Part shown: positions 15,800 to 24,959 of the stretch, piece by piece
Position numbering within the stretch: the stretch's first letter is position 1
Layout of the letters: each line of letters opens with the position of its first letter
Assembly (NCBI RefSeq): GCF_024169315.1
Contig: NZ_JALJWR010000001.1
Location: 1,261,501-1,325,500 of the forward strand
Direction of reading: 5' to 3'
DNA from: Pseudomonas migulae
GTDB taxonomy: Bacteria; Pseudomonadota; Gammaproteobacteria; Pseudomonadales; Pseudomonadaceae
DNA length: 64,000 nucleotides
Position numbers and translations under genes: made by a program
The notes under the pieces: generated by a model
The model's input: only the letters and a program-made list of their open reading frames with translations
What the model was told of the DNA's origin: nothing
Databases searched by the model: none

Positions 15800-17035
15800 T
15801 TACAACACCAGCCGACGGTAGTCCGCCAGGACACTGCCCAGATAGGCGTTGAAACGACCCGCGGCGGCGCCATCGATCACACGATGATCCCAACTCAGGC
15901 TCAACGGCAGCATGTGGCGCGTGACCACCTGCCCACCCTCCAGCGCGAGTCGCTCCCGGCTTTTGCCCACCCCCAGGATGGCGACTTCAGGCGCATTGAT
16001 GATCGGCGTGAAATACGTCCCGCCAATGCCGCCCAGGGACGAGATGGAAAAGCAGCCCCCACTCATCTCCGCAACGCTCAACTTGCCCTCCCGTGCCTTT
16101 TCAGCCAGCGCCGACATTTCCCGGGCAATCGCCAGCACACCTTTTTGATCGACGTCCTTGATGACAGGAACGACCAACCCTTGCGGCGTATCGGCGGCAA
16201 AGCCGATGTGGCAATAACGCTTCAACACCAGTTCGTCCCCCTTGAGGCTGGCATTGAACTCCGGGAATTTTTTCAGGGCGGCTGCGCAGGCTTTCATCAA
16301 CAAGGCCAGCAACGTCAGCTTGACCCCGCTCTCTGCCTTTTCCTTGTTCACCTGCACGCGGAACTGTTCGAGCTGCGTGATATCCGCATCGTCATGATTG
16401 GTCACGTGGGGAATCATGACCCAGTTGCGATGCAGGTTGGCCCCGCTGATTTTGCGGATGCGCGAAAGTGCCCGGGTTTCCACCGGCCCGTATTGGGCAA
16501 AATCAACCACCGGCCAGGGCAGCAAGCCAGCCAACGGCCGGGCACTGGGTTCAGCTGCCGTGAGCGCGCCTTTCACATGGGCCGACACGTCCTCTTTGGT
16601 GATGCGATTGCGCAGCCCCGTCCCCTGAATGGCCATGAGCGAAACACCGAGCTCTCGAGAAAACTTGCGGACCGAGGGCGAGGCCAGCGGCAAGTGCGTC
16701 GGCGGGGCAACCACTTCGATGGGCGACGGTGCCTGCCGAGGTTCTGTGAGCGCTGCAACGGGTTCGATGATGGGAGCAGGTGCCGGTGAGCGCCCTTCAC
16801 TTTCGATCAAGGCGATCGGCGATCCTTCGCTGACCTTGTCGTCCAGCCCGACCGTCAACGAGTGCAATACGCCCGTCGTTGGCGATGGAATTTCCATGGA
16901 CGCCTTGTCTGTCTCGACAATGATCAAGGTCTGCCCTTCGAGCACCGCATCGCCGGCCTTGACCAGTATTTCTATGACACCGACGTCCTTGGCATCGCCA
17001 ATGTCGGGCATTCGCACTTCATGCACATTCTTCAT
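15800..17035 (-). CDS. Dihydrolipoamide acetyltransferase (E2), single-lipoyl form
   Basis: A 411-residue E2 component of a 2-oxoacid dehydrogenase complex, transferring the acyl group from lipoamide to CoA. One lipoyl domain (about 1-75) carries the modified Lys in VETDKAS. A Pro/Ala-rich linker follows, then a peripheral-subunit-binding domain (SPSVRKFSRELGV, about 120-155) and the catalytic domain ending with SLSWDHRVIDG, the conserved His-Asp active site. Having one lipoyl domain makes it shorter than the main pseudomonad AceF. The ATG at 17035 has AGGA upstream and removes an unlikely N-terminal extension. It follows the E1 gene by 40 bases. No E3 gene is near, so a shared lipoamide dehydrogenase is implied. 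Confidence 0.9.
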   Translation of the reverse strand: MKNVHEVRMPDIGDAKDVGVIEILVKAGDAVLEGQTLIIVETDKASMEIPSPTTGVLHSLTVGLDDKVSEGSPIALIESEGRSPAPAPIIEPVAALTEPRQAPSPIEVVAPPTHLPLASPSVRKFSRELGVSLMAIQGTGLRNRITKEDVSAHVKGALTAAEPSARPLAGLLPWPVVDFAQYGPVETRALSRIRKISGANLHRNWVMIPHVTNHDDADITQLEQFRVQVNKEKAESGVKLTLLALLMKACAAALKKFPEFNASLKGDELVLKRYCHIGFAADTPQGLVVPVIKDVDQKGVLAIAREMSALAEKAREGKLSVAEMSGGCFSISSLGGIGGTYFTPIINAPEVAILGVGKSRERLALEGGQVVTRHMLPLSLSWDHRVIDGAAAGRFNAYLGSVLADYRRLVL

Positions 17036-17075
17036 ACGCGTTTCCTGAACATTCGACTCGAACTGAAGCACGGCT

Positions 17076-19775
17076 TCAAGCTTCCCAAGGCGCGACGGCG
17101 TCTACCTCAATGGCGTACCGCGCAATCGCCTCGGCGCACACACTGGCGTCGAGGCGCCCTTCCTGAACCAGTGACGTCAGCGCGCTCAAGACAATCTGAT
17201 GGCGATCCACTTCGAAAAACGCGCGCAGCCTGCCGCGGGTGTCACTGCGGCCAAAACCGTCGGTGCCAAGCACGGTGTAGCGCGCCGGCAGATAACTCGC
17301 GATCAACTGGGGCAAGGCACGGACGTAATCGGTGCTGGCAATGATCGGCGCCGCATCGTTGAGCGATTCCTGTACGTGGCTGCGCCGCGCCGGTTGCCCG
17401 GGATGCAGGCGATTCCAGCGTTCCACTTCGCGGGCATCGCGGGCCAGTTCGGTGAAACTGGTGACGCTCCACACCTCGCTGTCGATGTTCCAGTCGCTGG
17501 CCAGCAACTCGGCCGCCGCGATCACTTCAAGCAGGATCGCGCCGGAACCCAGCAACTGGACGCTGCCCCGTGCATCCTCGACTTCATGCCGGGCGAACAG
17601 GTACATGCCTTTGATAATCGCCTGTTCGACACCGTCGGGCAGGTTGGGCTGCGGGTAGTTTTCGTTCATCAGCGTGACGTAATAGAACTCGTCGACCTGG
17701 CGCTCCAGCATCTGGCGCATGCCGTGATCGAGGATCACCGCAAACTCACCGGCGAACGCCGGATCGTAGGCACGGCAGTTCGGCACCATCGCCGCCATCA
17801 AGTGGCTGTTGCCGTCCTGGTGCTGCAGGCCTTCGCCACCCAGCGTGGTGCGACCCGCCGTGGCGCCGAGCAGGAACCCTCGCGCCCGCTGGTCAGCCGC
17901 CGCCCAGATCAGGTCGCCGACGCGCTGGAAGCCGAACATCGAGTAGTAGATGTAGAACGGCAGCATGGGCAGGCCATGCACCGAATAGCTGGTCGCCGCG
18001 GCGACCCAGGAACTGATCGCGCCGGCCTCGCTGATGCCCTCTTCGAGAATCTGGCCATCCAGGGCTTCCCGATAACTGAGGATCGAACCGATGTCCTCCG
18101 GTTCATAACGCTGGCCCACGCTGGAGTAGATGCCGATCTGTTTGAACAGGCTGGCCATGCCGAAGGTGCGCGCCTCATCGGCCACGATCGGCACGATGCG
18201 CGGTCCCAGTTGTTTGTCCCGGAGCAAACCGCTGAGCATCCGCACGAACGCCATGGTGGTGGACATTTCCTTGCCTTCAGCGGCAATGGCAAACCCTGCG
18301 TAGCTGCTGACGTCGGGCACGGCCAATGACGTCGACGTGACAGGCCGCGACGGCATGTACCCGCCCAAGGCACGGCGACGCTCATGCAGGTAACGCATTT
18401 CGGCACTGTCGTCGGCGGGTTTGAAGAAGCTCAGCGAAGCGGCCTGTTCATCGGTCAACGGCAAATTGAAGCGGTTACGGAAGGCGATCAAGGCGTCCTT
18501 GTCGAGTTTCTTCTGCTGGTGCACGGTCATCTTGCCCTGCCCGGCGTCGCCCATGCCGAAACCCTTCTTGGTCTGCGCCAGAATCACCGTGGGCTTTCTG
18601 CCTTCGCGCATGGCGCTGTGGTAGGCGGAAAAGATCTTCACCACGTCGTGCCCACCGCGTTTGAGGCGGTCGATCTGTTCATCGGTCAGCCCTTGGGCCA
18701 GATGCGCCAGGGCTTCGTTCTGGCCAAAGAACTGCTCGCGGTTGAAGCGCCCGTCTTTGGCGGCAAAGGTCTGGAACTGGCCGTCGACCGTGGCAGACAA
18801 GGCCTTGACCAGCGCGCCGTCGTGATCCCGGGCAAACAGGCCGTCCCAATCCGATCCCCAGACCAGTTTGATGACGTTCCAGCCCGCCCCGCCGAACAAC
18901 GCCTCCAGTTCGTCGATGATGCGACCGTTGCCCCGCACCGGACCGTCCAGCCGTTGAAGGTTGCAGTTGACCACCCACACCAGATTATCCAGCCCTTCAC
19001 GCGCCGCCAACGTCAGGGCCGACATGCTTTCCGGCTCATCCATTTCACCGTCGCCAAACACGCCCCAGACGGTGCGTCCGGTGGTGTCTTGCAAGCCGCG
19101 ATGCTCCAGGTAGCGCATGAAGCGCGCCTGATAGATCGAGCTGATCGGGCCAATGCCCATCGAGCCGGTCGGGAACTGCCAGAAGTCCGGCATCAACCAC
19201 GGGTGCGGGTAACTCGACAGCCCCCGGGCGCCTTGGGCGCGCGCGCCGATTTCCTGCCGGTAATGCTGCAGATCCTTTTCCTCGAGGCGACCTTCCAGAA
19301 AAGCCCGTGCATAAACGCCCGGCGCGGAGTGCGGCTGATAAAACACCAGATCACCGCCGCTGCTTTCGGTTCGCGCCTTGAAGAAGTGGTTGAAGCCCAC
19401 CTCGAACAAATCGGCAGCGCTGGCATAACTGGCGATGTGGCCACCGAGCTCCCCATAGGCCTGGTTGGCCCGGGCCACCATGACCAGCGCATTCCAGCGC
19501 ATGATCGAGGCCAGGCGTTCTTCCATCGCCAGATCACCGGGAAACACCGGCTGCTGCTCAACGCTGATGGTATTGATGTAGGGCGTGCCGTGGCGCGGCC
19601 GCCAGTTCATCTCGGCAGTGCTGGCCAGTGTCACCAGCATGTCCATGATCTGCGCGGCTTGCCCGGCACCACCATGGGCGATGACCGAGAGCAAGGCATC
19701 CCGCCATTCAGCGATTTCCTGGGCATCTTCAGCGGTCTGGCCCGGCAATTGGGCATGAATATCGGACGGGTTCAT
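17076..19775 (-). CDS. Homodimeric pyruvate dehydrogenase-type E1 component
   Basis: An 899-residue thiamine-diphosphate enzyme of the AceE family, close to the family's usual 880-900 residues. It decarboxylates a 2-oxoacid and loads the acyl group onto E2 lipoyl groups. The ThDP/Mg motif reads GDGEMDEPES followed about 20 residues later by VVNCNLQ, and there are strong AceE blocks such as YPHPWLMPDFWQFPTGSMG and GLQHQDGNSHL. The ATG at 19775 has CAGGAG six bases upstream and overlaps the stop of the small gene before it (ATGA), indicating translational coupling. Lying downstream of acdS, it may be a second copy serving 2-oxobutyrate; that is inference. Confidence 0.9.
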   Translation of the reverse strand: MNPSDIHAQLPGQTAEDAQEIAEWRDALLSVIAHGGAGQAAQIMDMLVTLASTAEMNWRPRHGTPYINTISVEQQPVFPGDLAMEERLASIMRWNALVMVARANQAYGELGGHIASYASAADLFEVGFNHFFKARTESSGGDLVFYQPHSAPGVYARAFLEGRLEEKDLQHYRQEIGARAQGARGLSSYPHPWLMPDFWQFPTGSMGIGPISSIYQARFMRYLEHRGLQDTTGRTVWGVFGDGEMDEPESMSALTLAAREGLDNLVWVVNCNLQRLDGPVRGNGRIIDELEALFGGAGWNVIKLVWGSDWDGLFARDHDGALVKALSATVDGQFQTFAAKDGRFNREQFFGQNEALAHLAQGLTDEQIDRLKRGGHDVVKIFSAYHSAMREGRKPTVILAQTKKGFGMGDAGQGKMTVHQQKKLDKDALIAFRNRFNLPLTDEQAASLSFFKPADDSAEMRYLHERRRALGGYMPSRPVTSTSLAVPDVSSYAGFAIAAEGKEMSTTMAFVRMLSGLLRDKQLGPRIVPIVADEARTFGMASLFKQIGIYSSVGQRYEPEDIGSILSYREALDGQILEEGISEAGAISSWVAAATSYSVHGLPMLPFYIYYSMFGFQRVGDLIWAAADQRARGFLLGATAGRTTLGGEGLQHQDGNSHLMAAMVPNCRAYDPAFAGEFAVILDHGMRQMLERQVDEFYYVTLMNENYPQPNLPDGVEQAIIKGMYLFARHEVEDARGSVQLLGSGAILLEVIAAAELLASDWNIDSEVWSVTSFTELARDAREVERWNRLHPGQPARRSHVQESLNDAAPIIASTDYVRALPQLIASYLPARYTVLGTDGFGRSDTRGRLRAFFEVDRHQIVLSALTSLVQEGRLDASVCAEAIARYAIEVDAVAPWEA

Positions 19776-20062
19776 GGGCAACTCCTGCAGGTGTCGGGAA
19801 ACACTTCAAGGTGGCGCGAATGGCTGGCTCGGGCGAGGTTTTTGACCTGTTCCACCGCCTCGATGATGAAACGTTCGGCCGAGACGACATTCGCCGTCTC
19901 GACCTGGATCAGCGCGACATTGTCAAAACAGCTGAAACCCTGGTGGATCAAGTCAATATGATCGCTATCAAGGCCGGACGCGATGACCACGATACGCGTA
20001 CCGCTTGAAGGCTCGCGCATCCACTTCATGGCGTTATTACGACAGTCGGCAGTTTGGCTCAT
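19772..20062 (-). CDS. Small protein of unknown function, coupled to aceE-like gene
   Basis: A 96-residue soluble protein of no family I recognise. Its central part (MKWMREPSSGTRIVVIASGL, then FDNVALIQVETANV) resembles the start of the next gene upstream (AVWIKEPSAEAGVVIVTSAA, then WDQVAYLAVKQS), so the two look like diverged tandem relatives. It ends with a Cys-containing tail. The stop overlaps the E1 start by four bases, which ties it to the 2-oxoacid dehydrogenase pair. No signal peptide or membrane helix is seen. A regulatory or assembly role is possible but unsupported. Confidence 0.65.
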   Translation of the reverse strand: MSQTADCRNNAMKWMREPSSGTRIVVIASGLDSDHIDLIHQGFSCFDNVALIQVETANVVSAERFIIEAVEQVKNLARASHSRHLEVFPDTCRSCP

Positions 20063-20097
20063 AGGCTTTGCCTTTCTTGTTGGGAGTGGTTGATTCG

Positions 20098-20562
20098 CTA
20101 AATGACGCAGCGCTCCTGCAGCACGCTTTTCGCCAGACTCCGGGTGGCCGATAAAACGTCTTCCACCTGTCGATCCATCGCCGCGTTGGAGGACGCTATT
20201 TCTCCCAGTTCGACGACGCGCAACGGGTGACCACAGACCGATCCCAGCCAGGTCAGGCCAGGGGCCGCGCCGACTTCGACGTCCAGTAAAAAGCTGCCTT
20301 TGGAAACGTAGCGCAGCAATTGGCTGGCATCACAGGCGTCGACCCGCGGTGACTGTTCGGGGTTGAACCCGACCCGCAACCAGTCGAGCATCAATTCCCT
20401 GGATTGCTTGACGGCCAGATAAGCCACCTGGTCCCAGTCGTCGATCGCCACGTGCAGCTTGTCGATCATGTATTTGGGCAACGCAGCACTGGTGACGATG
20501 ACCACCCCGGCCTCGGCCGACGGCTCCTTGATCCAGACTGCGGATTGCGATGTCGCATGCAT
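20098..20562 (-). CDS. Protein of unknown function upstream of aceE-like operon
   Basis: A 154-residue soluble protein with a good ribosome site (GGGAG) before the ATG at 20562. Residues about 9-60 (W-I-K-E-P-S, then GVVIVTSAALPKYMIDKL) resemble the 96-residue protein encoded next, suggesting duplication. The remainder contains a hydrophobic beta-rich part (LLDVEVGAAPGLTWLGSV) and a helical end. There is no recognised catalytic motif. It lies between acdS, 233 bases upstream across a REP-like repeat, and the small coupled gene 35 bases downstream, all on the minus strand. Confidence 0.65.
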   Translation of the reverse strand: MHATSQSAVWIKEPSAEAGVVIVTSAALPKYMIDKLHVAIDDWDQVAYLAVKQSRELMLDWLRVGFNPEQSPRVDACDASQLLRYVSKGSFLLDVEVGAAPGLTWLGSVCGHPLRVVELGEIASSNAAMDRQVEDVLSATRSLAKSVLQERCVI

Positions 20563-20595
20563 GGCGTTACTCCCGACGTTTGAACGGTCCGCTCC

Positions 20596-20785
20596 CCTGT
20601 GGGAACGAGCCTCTGTGGTGAGGGAGTTTTGTGGCGAGGGGATTTATCCCCGTTGATCTGCGAAGCGGCCCCCCGCGGTCTGCCAGGTACACCGCACACA
20701 ATGGTTTTACGACTGCTGCGCAGCCGAACGGGGATAAATCCCCTCGCCAAAGAATCCCCTCACCACAGTGGATCGCTCCTACAGG
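20596..20785. repeat. REP-like inverted repeat pair (type 1)
   Basis: Two perfect 22-base arms, at 20633-20654 (GGCGAGGGGATTTATCCCCG plus TT) and 20727-20748 in inverted orientation, enclose about 72 bases. Outer shorter matches (CTGTGGTGAGGG against CCCTCACCACAG) extend the dyad. This matches the paired palindromic repeats common between Pseudomonas genes and occurs again, degraded, at 53377-53488. It lies just past the acdS stop and may act as a 3' mRNA stabiliser or weak terminator. Confidence 0.8.
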
Positions 20786-20795
20786 TGGAGCACCG

Positions 20796-21812
20796 TCAGC
20801 CGTTGCGGAACAGGAAACTGTAGGCATTCAGCGCCGGCACCCCGCCCAGGTGCGCGTACAGCACTTTCGAGCCTTCAGGGAATTCGCCACGGCGGACCAT
20901 CTCGATCATCCCGTGCATGGATTTGCCCTCATACACCGGGTCGGTCAGCACGCCTTCAAGACTCCCGCAAAGACGAATGGCCTCCAGCGTGCCTTCGTTC
21001 GGCAAACCGTATTCGGGATACGCGAAGCGCGTGTCGAGCACCACATCCTCGTCGGTGATTTCGCGGCCCAGTTCCACCAGTTCGGCAGTGTGCCGGGCGA
21101 TACGCAAAATCTGCGCCCTGGTCTTTTCCGGTTTGGCCGAAGCATCGATACCGATGACGTTCTTCGAACGACCGTCGGCGGCGAAACCGACAACCATGCC
21201 CGCCTGGGTACTGCCGGTCACGGAGCACACCACGATGTAGTCGAATTTGAAGCCCAGTTCCTGTTCCTGCTGCCGGACTTCCTCGGCAAAACCGACGAAG
21301 CCGAGGCCGCCATAAGGATGCTCGGAACAACCCGCCGGAATCGGGAACGGTTTGCCGCCCCGCTCCACCACGTCGCTCATGGCCTTCTCCCAACTCGGTC
21401 GAATGCCGATGTCGAACCCGGCGGCGTCCAGTCGTACGTCGGCGCCCATGATGCGCGACATCTCGATATTGCCGACCCGGTCATACACGGCGTCGGAGTA
21501 GTTCACCCAGTTTTCCTGGACCAGCACACACTTCATGCCCAGGTGGGCAGCGACGGCCGCGACCTGACGGGTCTGGTTCGACTGGATACCGCCGATCGAC
21601 ACCAGCGTGTCGCAGCCCTGTTCGAGTGCTTCGGGAATCAGGTATTCGAGCTTGCGTGTCTTGTTGCCGCCGAAGGCCAGGCCGCTGTTGCAGTCTTCAC
21701 GCTTGGCATACAGCTCGACCTTGCCGCCCAGGTGTTCACTGAGGCGTTTCAAGGGCGTAATGGGAGAAGGACCGAAGGTCAGCGGATAGCGTTTGAAACG
21801 ATTCAGGTTCAT
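20796..21812 (-). CDS. acdS: 1-aminocyclopropane-1-carboxylate deaminase
   Basis: A 338-residue PLP enzyme that converts ACC, the plant ethylene precursor, to 2-oxobutyrate and ammonia in the cytoplasm. It matches my memory of the Pseudomonas UW4/ACP enzyme almost residue for residue. PLP Lys51 lies in [10 protein letters not shown]. Glu295 (in VYEGKS) and Leu322 (in YAHLGG), the pair used to tell real ACC deaminases from D-cysteine desulfhydrases, are both present. AAGGAG lies seven bases before the ATG. The divergent Lrp-type gene at 22015 is the expected activator AcdR. The downstream same-strand 2-oxoacid dehydrogenase genes could consume the product. Confidence 0.97.
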   Translation of the reverse strand: MNLNRFKRYPLTFGPSPITPLKRLSEHLGGKVELYAKREDCNSGLAFGGNKTRKLEYLIPEALEQGCDTLVSIGGIQSNQTRQVAAVAAHLGMKCVLVQENWVNYSDAVYDRVGNIEMSRIMGADVRLDAAGFDIGIRPSWEKAMSDVVERGGKPFPIPAGCSEHPYGGLGFVGFAEEVRQQEQELGFKFDYIVVCSVTGSTQAGMVVGFAADGRSKNVIGIDASAKPEKTRAQILRIARHTAELVELGREITDEDVVLDTRFAYPEYGLPNEGTLEAIRLCGSLEGVLTDPVYEGKSMHGMIEMVRRGEFPEGSKVLYAHLGGVPALNAYSFLFRNG

Positions 21813-22014
21813 GACTCTGCTCCTTGTTTATTGGATATCCAAGCGCCAGGCCGAAAGGCAAAAAAGGCTGCATTTCCAGGCTGTTTCAGGGCGGCTTCGA
21901 TGAGTTCAATATTAAGAACAAAGCTGAAAATATGTGTTGCAAGTTTCAATCCATTAAAGAAACATCGCTCAACAGTTATCCCTTAAAACATACTTTTATT
22001 GTGCATAAATCACT
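21813..22014. promoter_or_regulatory. acdS-acdR divergent control region
   Basis: A 202-base A+T-richer gap between acdS and acdR. In Pseudomonas UW4 the corresponding region is known to bind the Lrp-like AcdR and to carry Crp/Fnr-type sites. Here A+T-rich tracts near 21900-22010 are visible. No clear ribosome site precedes the acdR ATG at 22015, and a CATAAA element lies only 6-11 bases before it, so acdR may be leaderless. Exact operators were not resolved. Confidence 0.6.
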
Positions 22015-22524
22015 ATGAGCGCAACAAATAACCACAAGAAACCCGGCACTCCAGGTGCAGAGCCGCTCGCGCTGGACCGGACCGACCGCGCCATTCTCAA
22101 GACCCTGCAACGCGACGCCTCGATCTCCAATGTGGCGCTTGCCGAGAAGGTGAAACTGAGCGCGCCGGCCTGTCTGCGGCGAGTCGAACGCCTCAAGCAG
22201 GCGGGCCTGATCAAGGGCATTGTCGCGCTGCTGGACAATGACGCGCTGGACGCGGGAATGGTGGTGTTGATCGGCGTGGTGCTGGATCGCTCGACGCCGG
22301 AATCTTTCGCCGCTTTTGAAGCGGCGGCGCAAAAGGTGTCCGGCTGCATGGAGTGTCATGTAGTGACAGGGGAATTCGACTACTTCATGTTGATCCGCAC
22401 CAAGGACAGCAACAGCTTCAACCGGCTGCATGCGGAGCAGTTGCTGTATTTGCCCGGGGTTCGGCAGATCCGTTCGTTCATGGGGTTGCGGCAGGTGTTG
22501 TCGACCACACACATCCCCATTTGA
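22015..22524 (+). CDS. acdR: Lrp/AsnC-family regulator, AcdR-type
   Basis: A 169-residue Lrp-type regulator with a helix-turn-helix at about 22-72 (LDRTDRAILKTLQRDA, then SAPACLRRVERLKQAG) and a C-terminal ligand-binding RAM domain (about 85-160). It is divergent to acdS. In UW4 the equivalent AcdR senses ACC together with a partner protein and activates acdS, with leucine relieving activation. Position and sequence support the same role here. The N-terminal 20 residues are Pro/Asn-rich and flexible. Confidence 0.92.
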   Translation: MSATNNHKKPGTPGAEPLALDRTDRAILKTLQRDASISNVALAEKVKLSAPACLRRVERLKQAGLIKGIVALLDNDALDAGMVVLIGVVLDRSTPESFAAFEAAAQKVSGCMECHVVTGEFDYFMLIRTKDSNSFNRLHAEQLLYLPGVRQIRSFMGLRQVLSTTHIPI

Positions 22525-22527
22525 GGG

Positions 22528-23964
22528 TCAGATCAATCCGAGGGTCAGCGCCTTCAGTGTTGCTGCCGCACGGGTCGTGCACTGCAATTTGCGGAACACA
22601 CTCTCGACATGAGTGCGCACCGTGCTCGGGCTGATGCCGAGCTGGCGCGCCACCTCCTTGTTGCTGCCGCCCATGCTGATGCGCTGCAGGATTTGCGTCT
22701 CGCGGTCGCTCAACGGGCTGGCGTTTCCCCTGGGCGCGACGGCGCTCTCGCCGCGAGCCGCCGCAATGACCGCCTGACAGGCCTGAGGGTCGAAACGCCC
22801 CAGCGCGGCTTCGTCGAGCAAGAGACGCTCGGCGTCACTGTCGCTGAAGGCCGCACGCCACGGCCGGTCGCAACGCAATGCCTGCCAGACCAGCGTGGCC
22901 GCCAGCAAACGCTGTTCGGCGGACAAGGCATCGCCCTCAAGGCCACGGAAGTAGCCACTGCCATCCAGCCGTTCATAGGCATTCGCCGCCAGCCGACCCG
23001 GCACCGACAGTTCAGGGATCTGGCCGCAGGTGCGCGACGTCCAGTAAGGCACCAGCCGTACCTGTTCGAGATCACCGTCCAGCAATACGCCGGGCGTGTT
23101 CCAGATTCGGTTGGGCACCGCCGCCCGGCCGACGCCATGAATCAGCGCCGCTTTCGCGGCCTGGTCGGCCGACGGGTCCGACAAGCCCCACAACCTCGCG
23201 GCCTCCCTGACCAGTTCTGCCGACCGGCGTGAGTAGCCCGCCAGCCAGGGCAGCTTGAGGTCGATCACATCCCCGACCAGCGTCAGCGCAACCTGCCTCT
23301 CGCTTCGATGCGGTTGCGAACGAACGTCTTGCGGCACGCGCAACGATTCCAGCCAGTCTTTGGCATTTAGCGCAAGTTCTGCGGCCAGCGATGCCGGGTA
23401 GCGACGATCGCCCTTGGTCGCGATCCATTCCAGTGCTGCATCCAGTCCGTGAACCCGGGAGAGGATTTCCAGATCACCGGCCAGCAGCACTTGATAGACC
23501 ACCTCCGGCACTTCGGGATGGCGCAAGCCAAAGGGTTTGCCTTCCCCATCGAACTGCTCGAACACGTGTCGCAGCCCGTGTTCGACCGGCGCGCTCAGGC
23601 CAAGCGTGTGTGCGATATCGCCCGACACCTCGCAATGCACCACGGCCAACGGCGCCGATTTGCGCATCGCGCGCAGGCCTGCCGCGCCCAGTGTCTGGCT
23701 AAGCATGGCGTTGCGGCCCTCGACGTCATCGCCCAGCAAACGGGTGAAACCCTCGGCATTGGCCGTACACCCCGACCAGCGCAGCAACGCCACTTGCCGT
23801 GCGACCTCGGTGTGTTCACCGGCACCGTGACACGACTGCGCGAGCAACTGCACCAGGCGAGCCGTGCGGCGTGACTGGTCGAAGGGCTGGCCCATGCTCA
23901 GGTCCCCGACCATGGACAACGCCAGGATCGCACTCTCCAGCTCGATACCGTCACTCTCGCGCAT
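22528..23964 (-). CDS. LuxR-type regulator with degenerate HD-GYP-like domain
   Basis: A 478-residue protein with a long N-terminal helical sensor part, an HD-GYP-like region and a C-terminal LuxR helix-turn-helix (LSDRETQILQRISMGGSNKE, then SPSTVRTHVESVFRKL). In the middle domain the metal-binding His-Asp is HG (ALIHGVGRAAVPN) and the second His pair is replaced by Ala-Tyr (NAYERLDGSGYFRG), so cyclic-di-GMP hydrolysis is not expected and a ligand-sensing role is more likely. AAGGGGA five bases before the ATG at 23964 favours this start over one seven codons earlier. It converges on acdR with 3 bases between the stops. Confidence 0.8.
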   Translation of the reverse strand: MRESDGIELESAILALSMVGDLSMGQPFDQSRRTARLVQLLAQSCHGAGEHTEVARQVALLRWSGCTANAEGFTRLLGDDVEGRNAMLSQTLGAAGLRAMRKSAPLAVVHCEVSGDIAHTLGLSAPVEHGLRHVFEQFDGEGKPFGLRHPEVPEVVYQVLLAGDLEILSRVHGLDAALEWIATKGDRRYPASLAAELALNAKDWLESLRVPQDVRSQPHRSERQVALTLVGDVIDLKLPWLAGYSRRSAELVREAARLWGLSDPSADQAAKAALIHGVGRAAVPNRIWNTPGVLLDGDLEQVRLVPYWTSRTCGQIPELSVPGRLAANAYERLDGSGYFRGLEGDALSAEQRLLAATLVWQALRCDRPWRAAFSDSDAERLLLDEAALGRFDPQACQAVIAAARGESAVAPRGNASPLSDRETQILQRISMGGSNKEVARQLGISPSTVRTHVESVFRKLQCTTRAAATLKALTLGLI

Positions 23965-24074
23965 GACTCTCCCCTTTCTTCGCATGATTTTTGGCCTGCC
24001 TCGGATAAACGACCGATACCGGACCGCCCCCGTATTCCTGAAACTGCGTCACACCAACCACAGGAGTTCCAACC

Positions 24075-24905
24075 ATGTTCAAACCCAAGGCTATCGCCCT
24101 CGCACTCGCCATGACCACTTCATTGTTCGCCGTCGGCAGCCAGGCCGCCGCCCCGCAACCGTCGGTGGTGATCGTACACGGTGCTTTCGCCGACGGCTCC
24201 GACTGGGGCAAGGTTGTTCCGCTGCTGCAGGCCGAAGGTATCAAGGTTACCGTGGTGCAAAACCCGCTGACTTCCCTGGCCGATGACGTAGCCGCTACGC
24301 AACGCGTGTTGAACAATCAGGACAACGGCGTCGTGCTGGTCGGGCACTCCTGGGGCGGTACAGTCATCAGTCAGGCCGGTACTGACCAGAAAGTCCGTGG
24401 CCTGGTGTACGTCGCTGCGTTCGCCCCGGATGCGGGCCAGGCCAGCAAGGATCTGGGCAAAGACTTCCCGGCACCGCCCGGCGTGAAAGACATCGCCGCT
24501 GATAAAAACGGTTTTCTCTACATGACCCCCCAAGGCATGGCCACCGGCTTCGCCCAGGATCTTCCCGCCGCACAGACCGCCGTCATGGCCGCCACGCAGG
24601 GACCGATTCGCGCCTCGGCATTCGACGACAAAACCAGTGCCGCGGCCTGGAAGGGTAAACCGACCTGGTACGTCGTCGCCCGCGATGACCGCATGATCCA
24701 ACCCGATCTGCAGCGTGCGTTTGCCAAAAAGTTGAAAGCGCAGGTCACCGAAGTCCAGGCCAGTCATGTGCCGCAGCAGTCGCGTCCGGCTGACGTGGCC
24801 AAGGTCATCATCCAGGCGGTGCACGAGACTCAGGACAAGACCGCGGAAGTGACGGATGCAACACAGCAGTCTTACGGGCCGCAAAACACCAGGAACGGGG
24901 TTTGA
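24075..24905 (+). CDS. Exported alpha/beta hydrolase
   Basis: A 276-residue periplasmic protein. A signal peptide (residues 1-25, AAA cleavage) precedes an alpha/beta-hydrolase fold resembling the salicylate-esterase/hydroxynitrile-lyase branch: VVIVHGAFADGSDW (31-44), nucleophile elbow GHSWGG with Ser92, and His in QASHVPQQSRP near residue 236. It probably hydrolyses small esters, with unknown substrate. A GAGTT site lies before the ATG. It is divergent from the LuxR gene, which may control it. It ends before a shared bidirectional terminator. Confidence 0.85.
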   Translation: MFKPKAIALALAMTTSLFAVGSQAAAPQPSVVIVHGAFADGSDWGKVVPLLQAEGIKVTVVQNPLTSLADDVAATQRVLNNQDNGVVLVGHSWGGTVISQAGTDQKVRGLVYVAAFAPDAGQASKDLGKDFPAPPGVKDIAADKNGFLYMTPQGMATGFAQDLPAAQTAVMAATQGPIRASAFDDKTSAAAWKGKPTWYVVARDDRMIQPDLQRAFAKKLKAQVTEVQASHVPQQSRPADVAKVIIQAVHETQDKTAEVTDATQQSYGPQNTRNGV

Positions 24906-24922
24906 GCAGGCCACTTTAACGC

Positions 24923-24952
24923 ACAAAAAAAAGCCGCGAATATCGCGGCTTT
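24923..24952. terminator. Bidirectional terminator
   Basis: The hairpin AAGCCGCGA-ATA-TCGCGGCTT lies between the convergent hydrolase gene and small DUF gene. On the minus strand it is followed by eight T residues and on the plus strand by TTTCTCGTTCT, so it can serve both. Confidence 0.85.
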
Positions 24953-24959
24953 CTCGTTC

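Noticed and set aside
15410..19961. Plus-strand frames of 459 and 525 codons opposite the E2 and E1 genes
   Set aside because: The minus-strand frames encode full, well-conserved enzymes; the plus-strand products match nothing I know.
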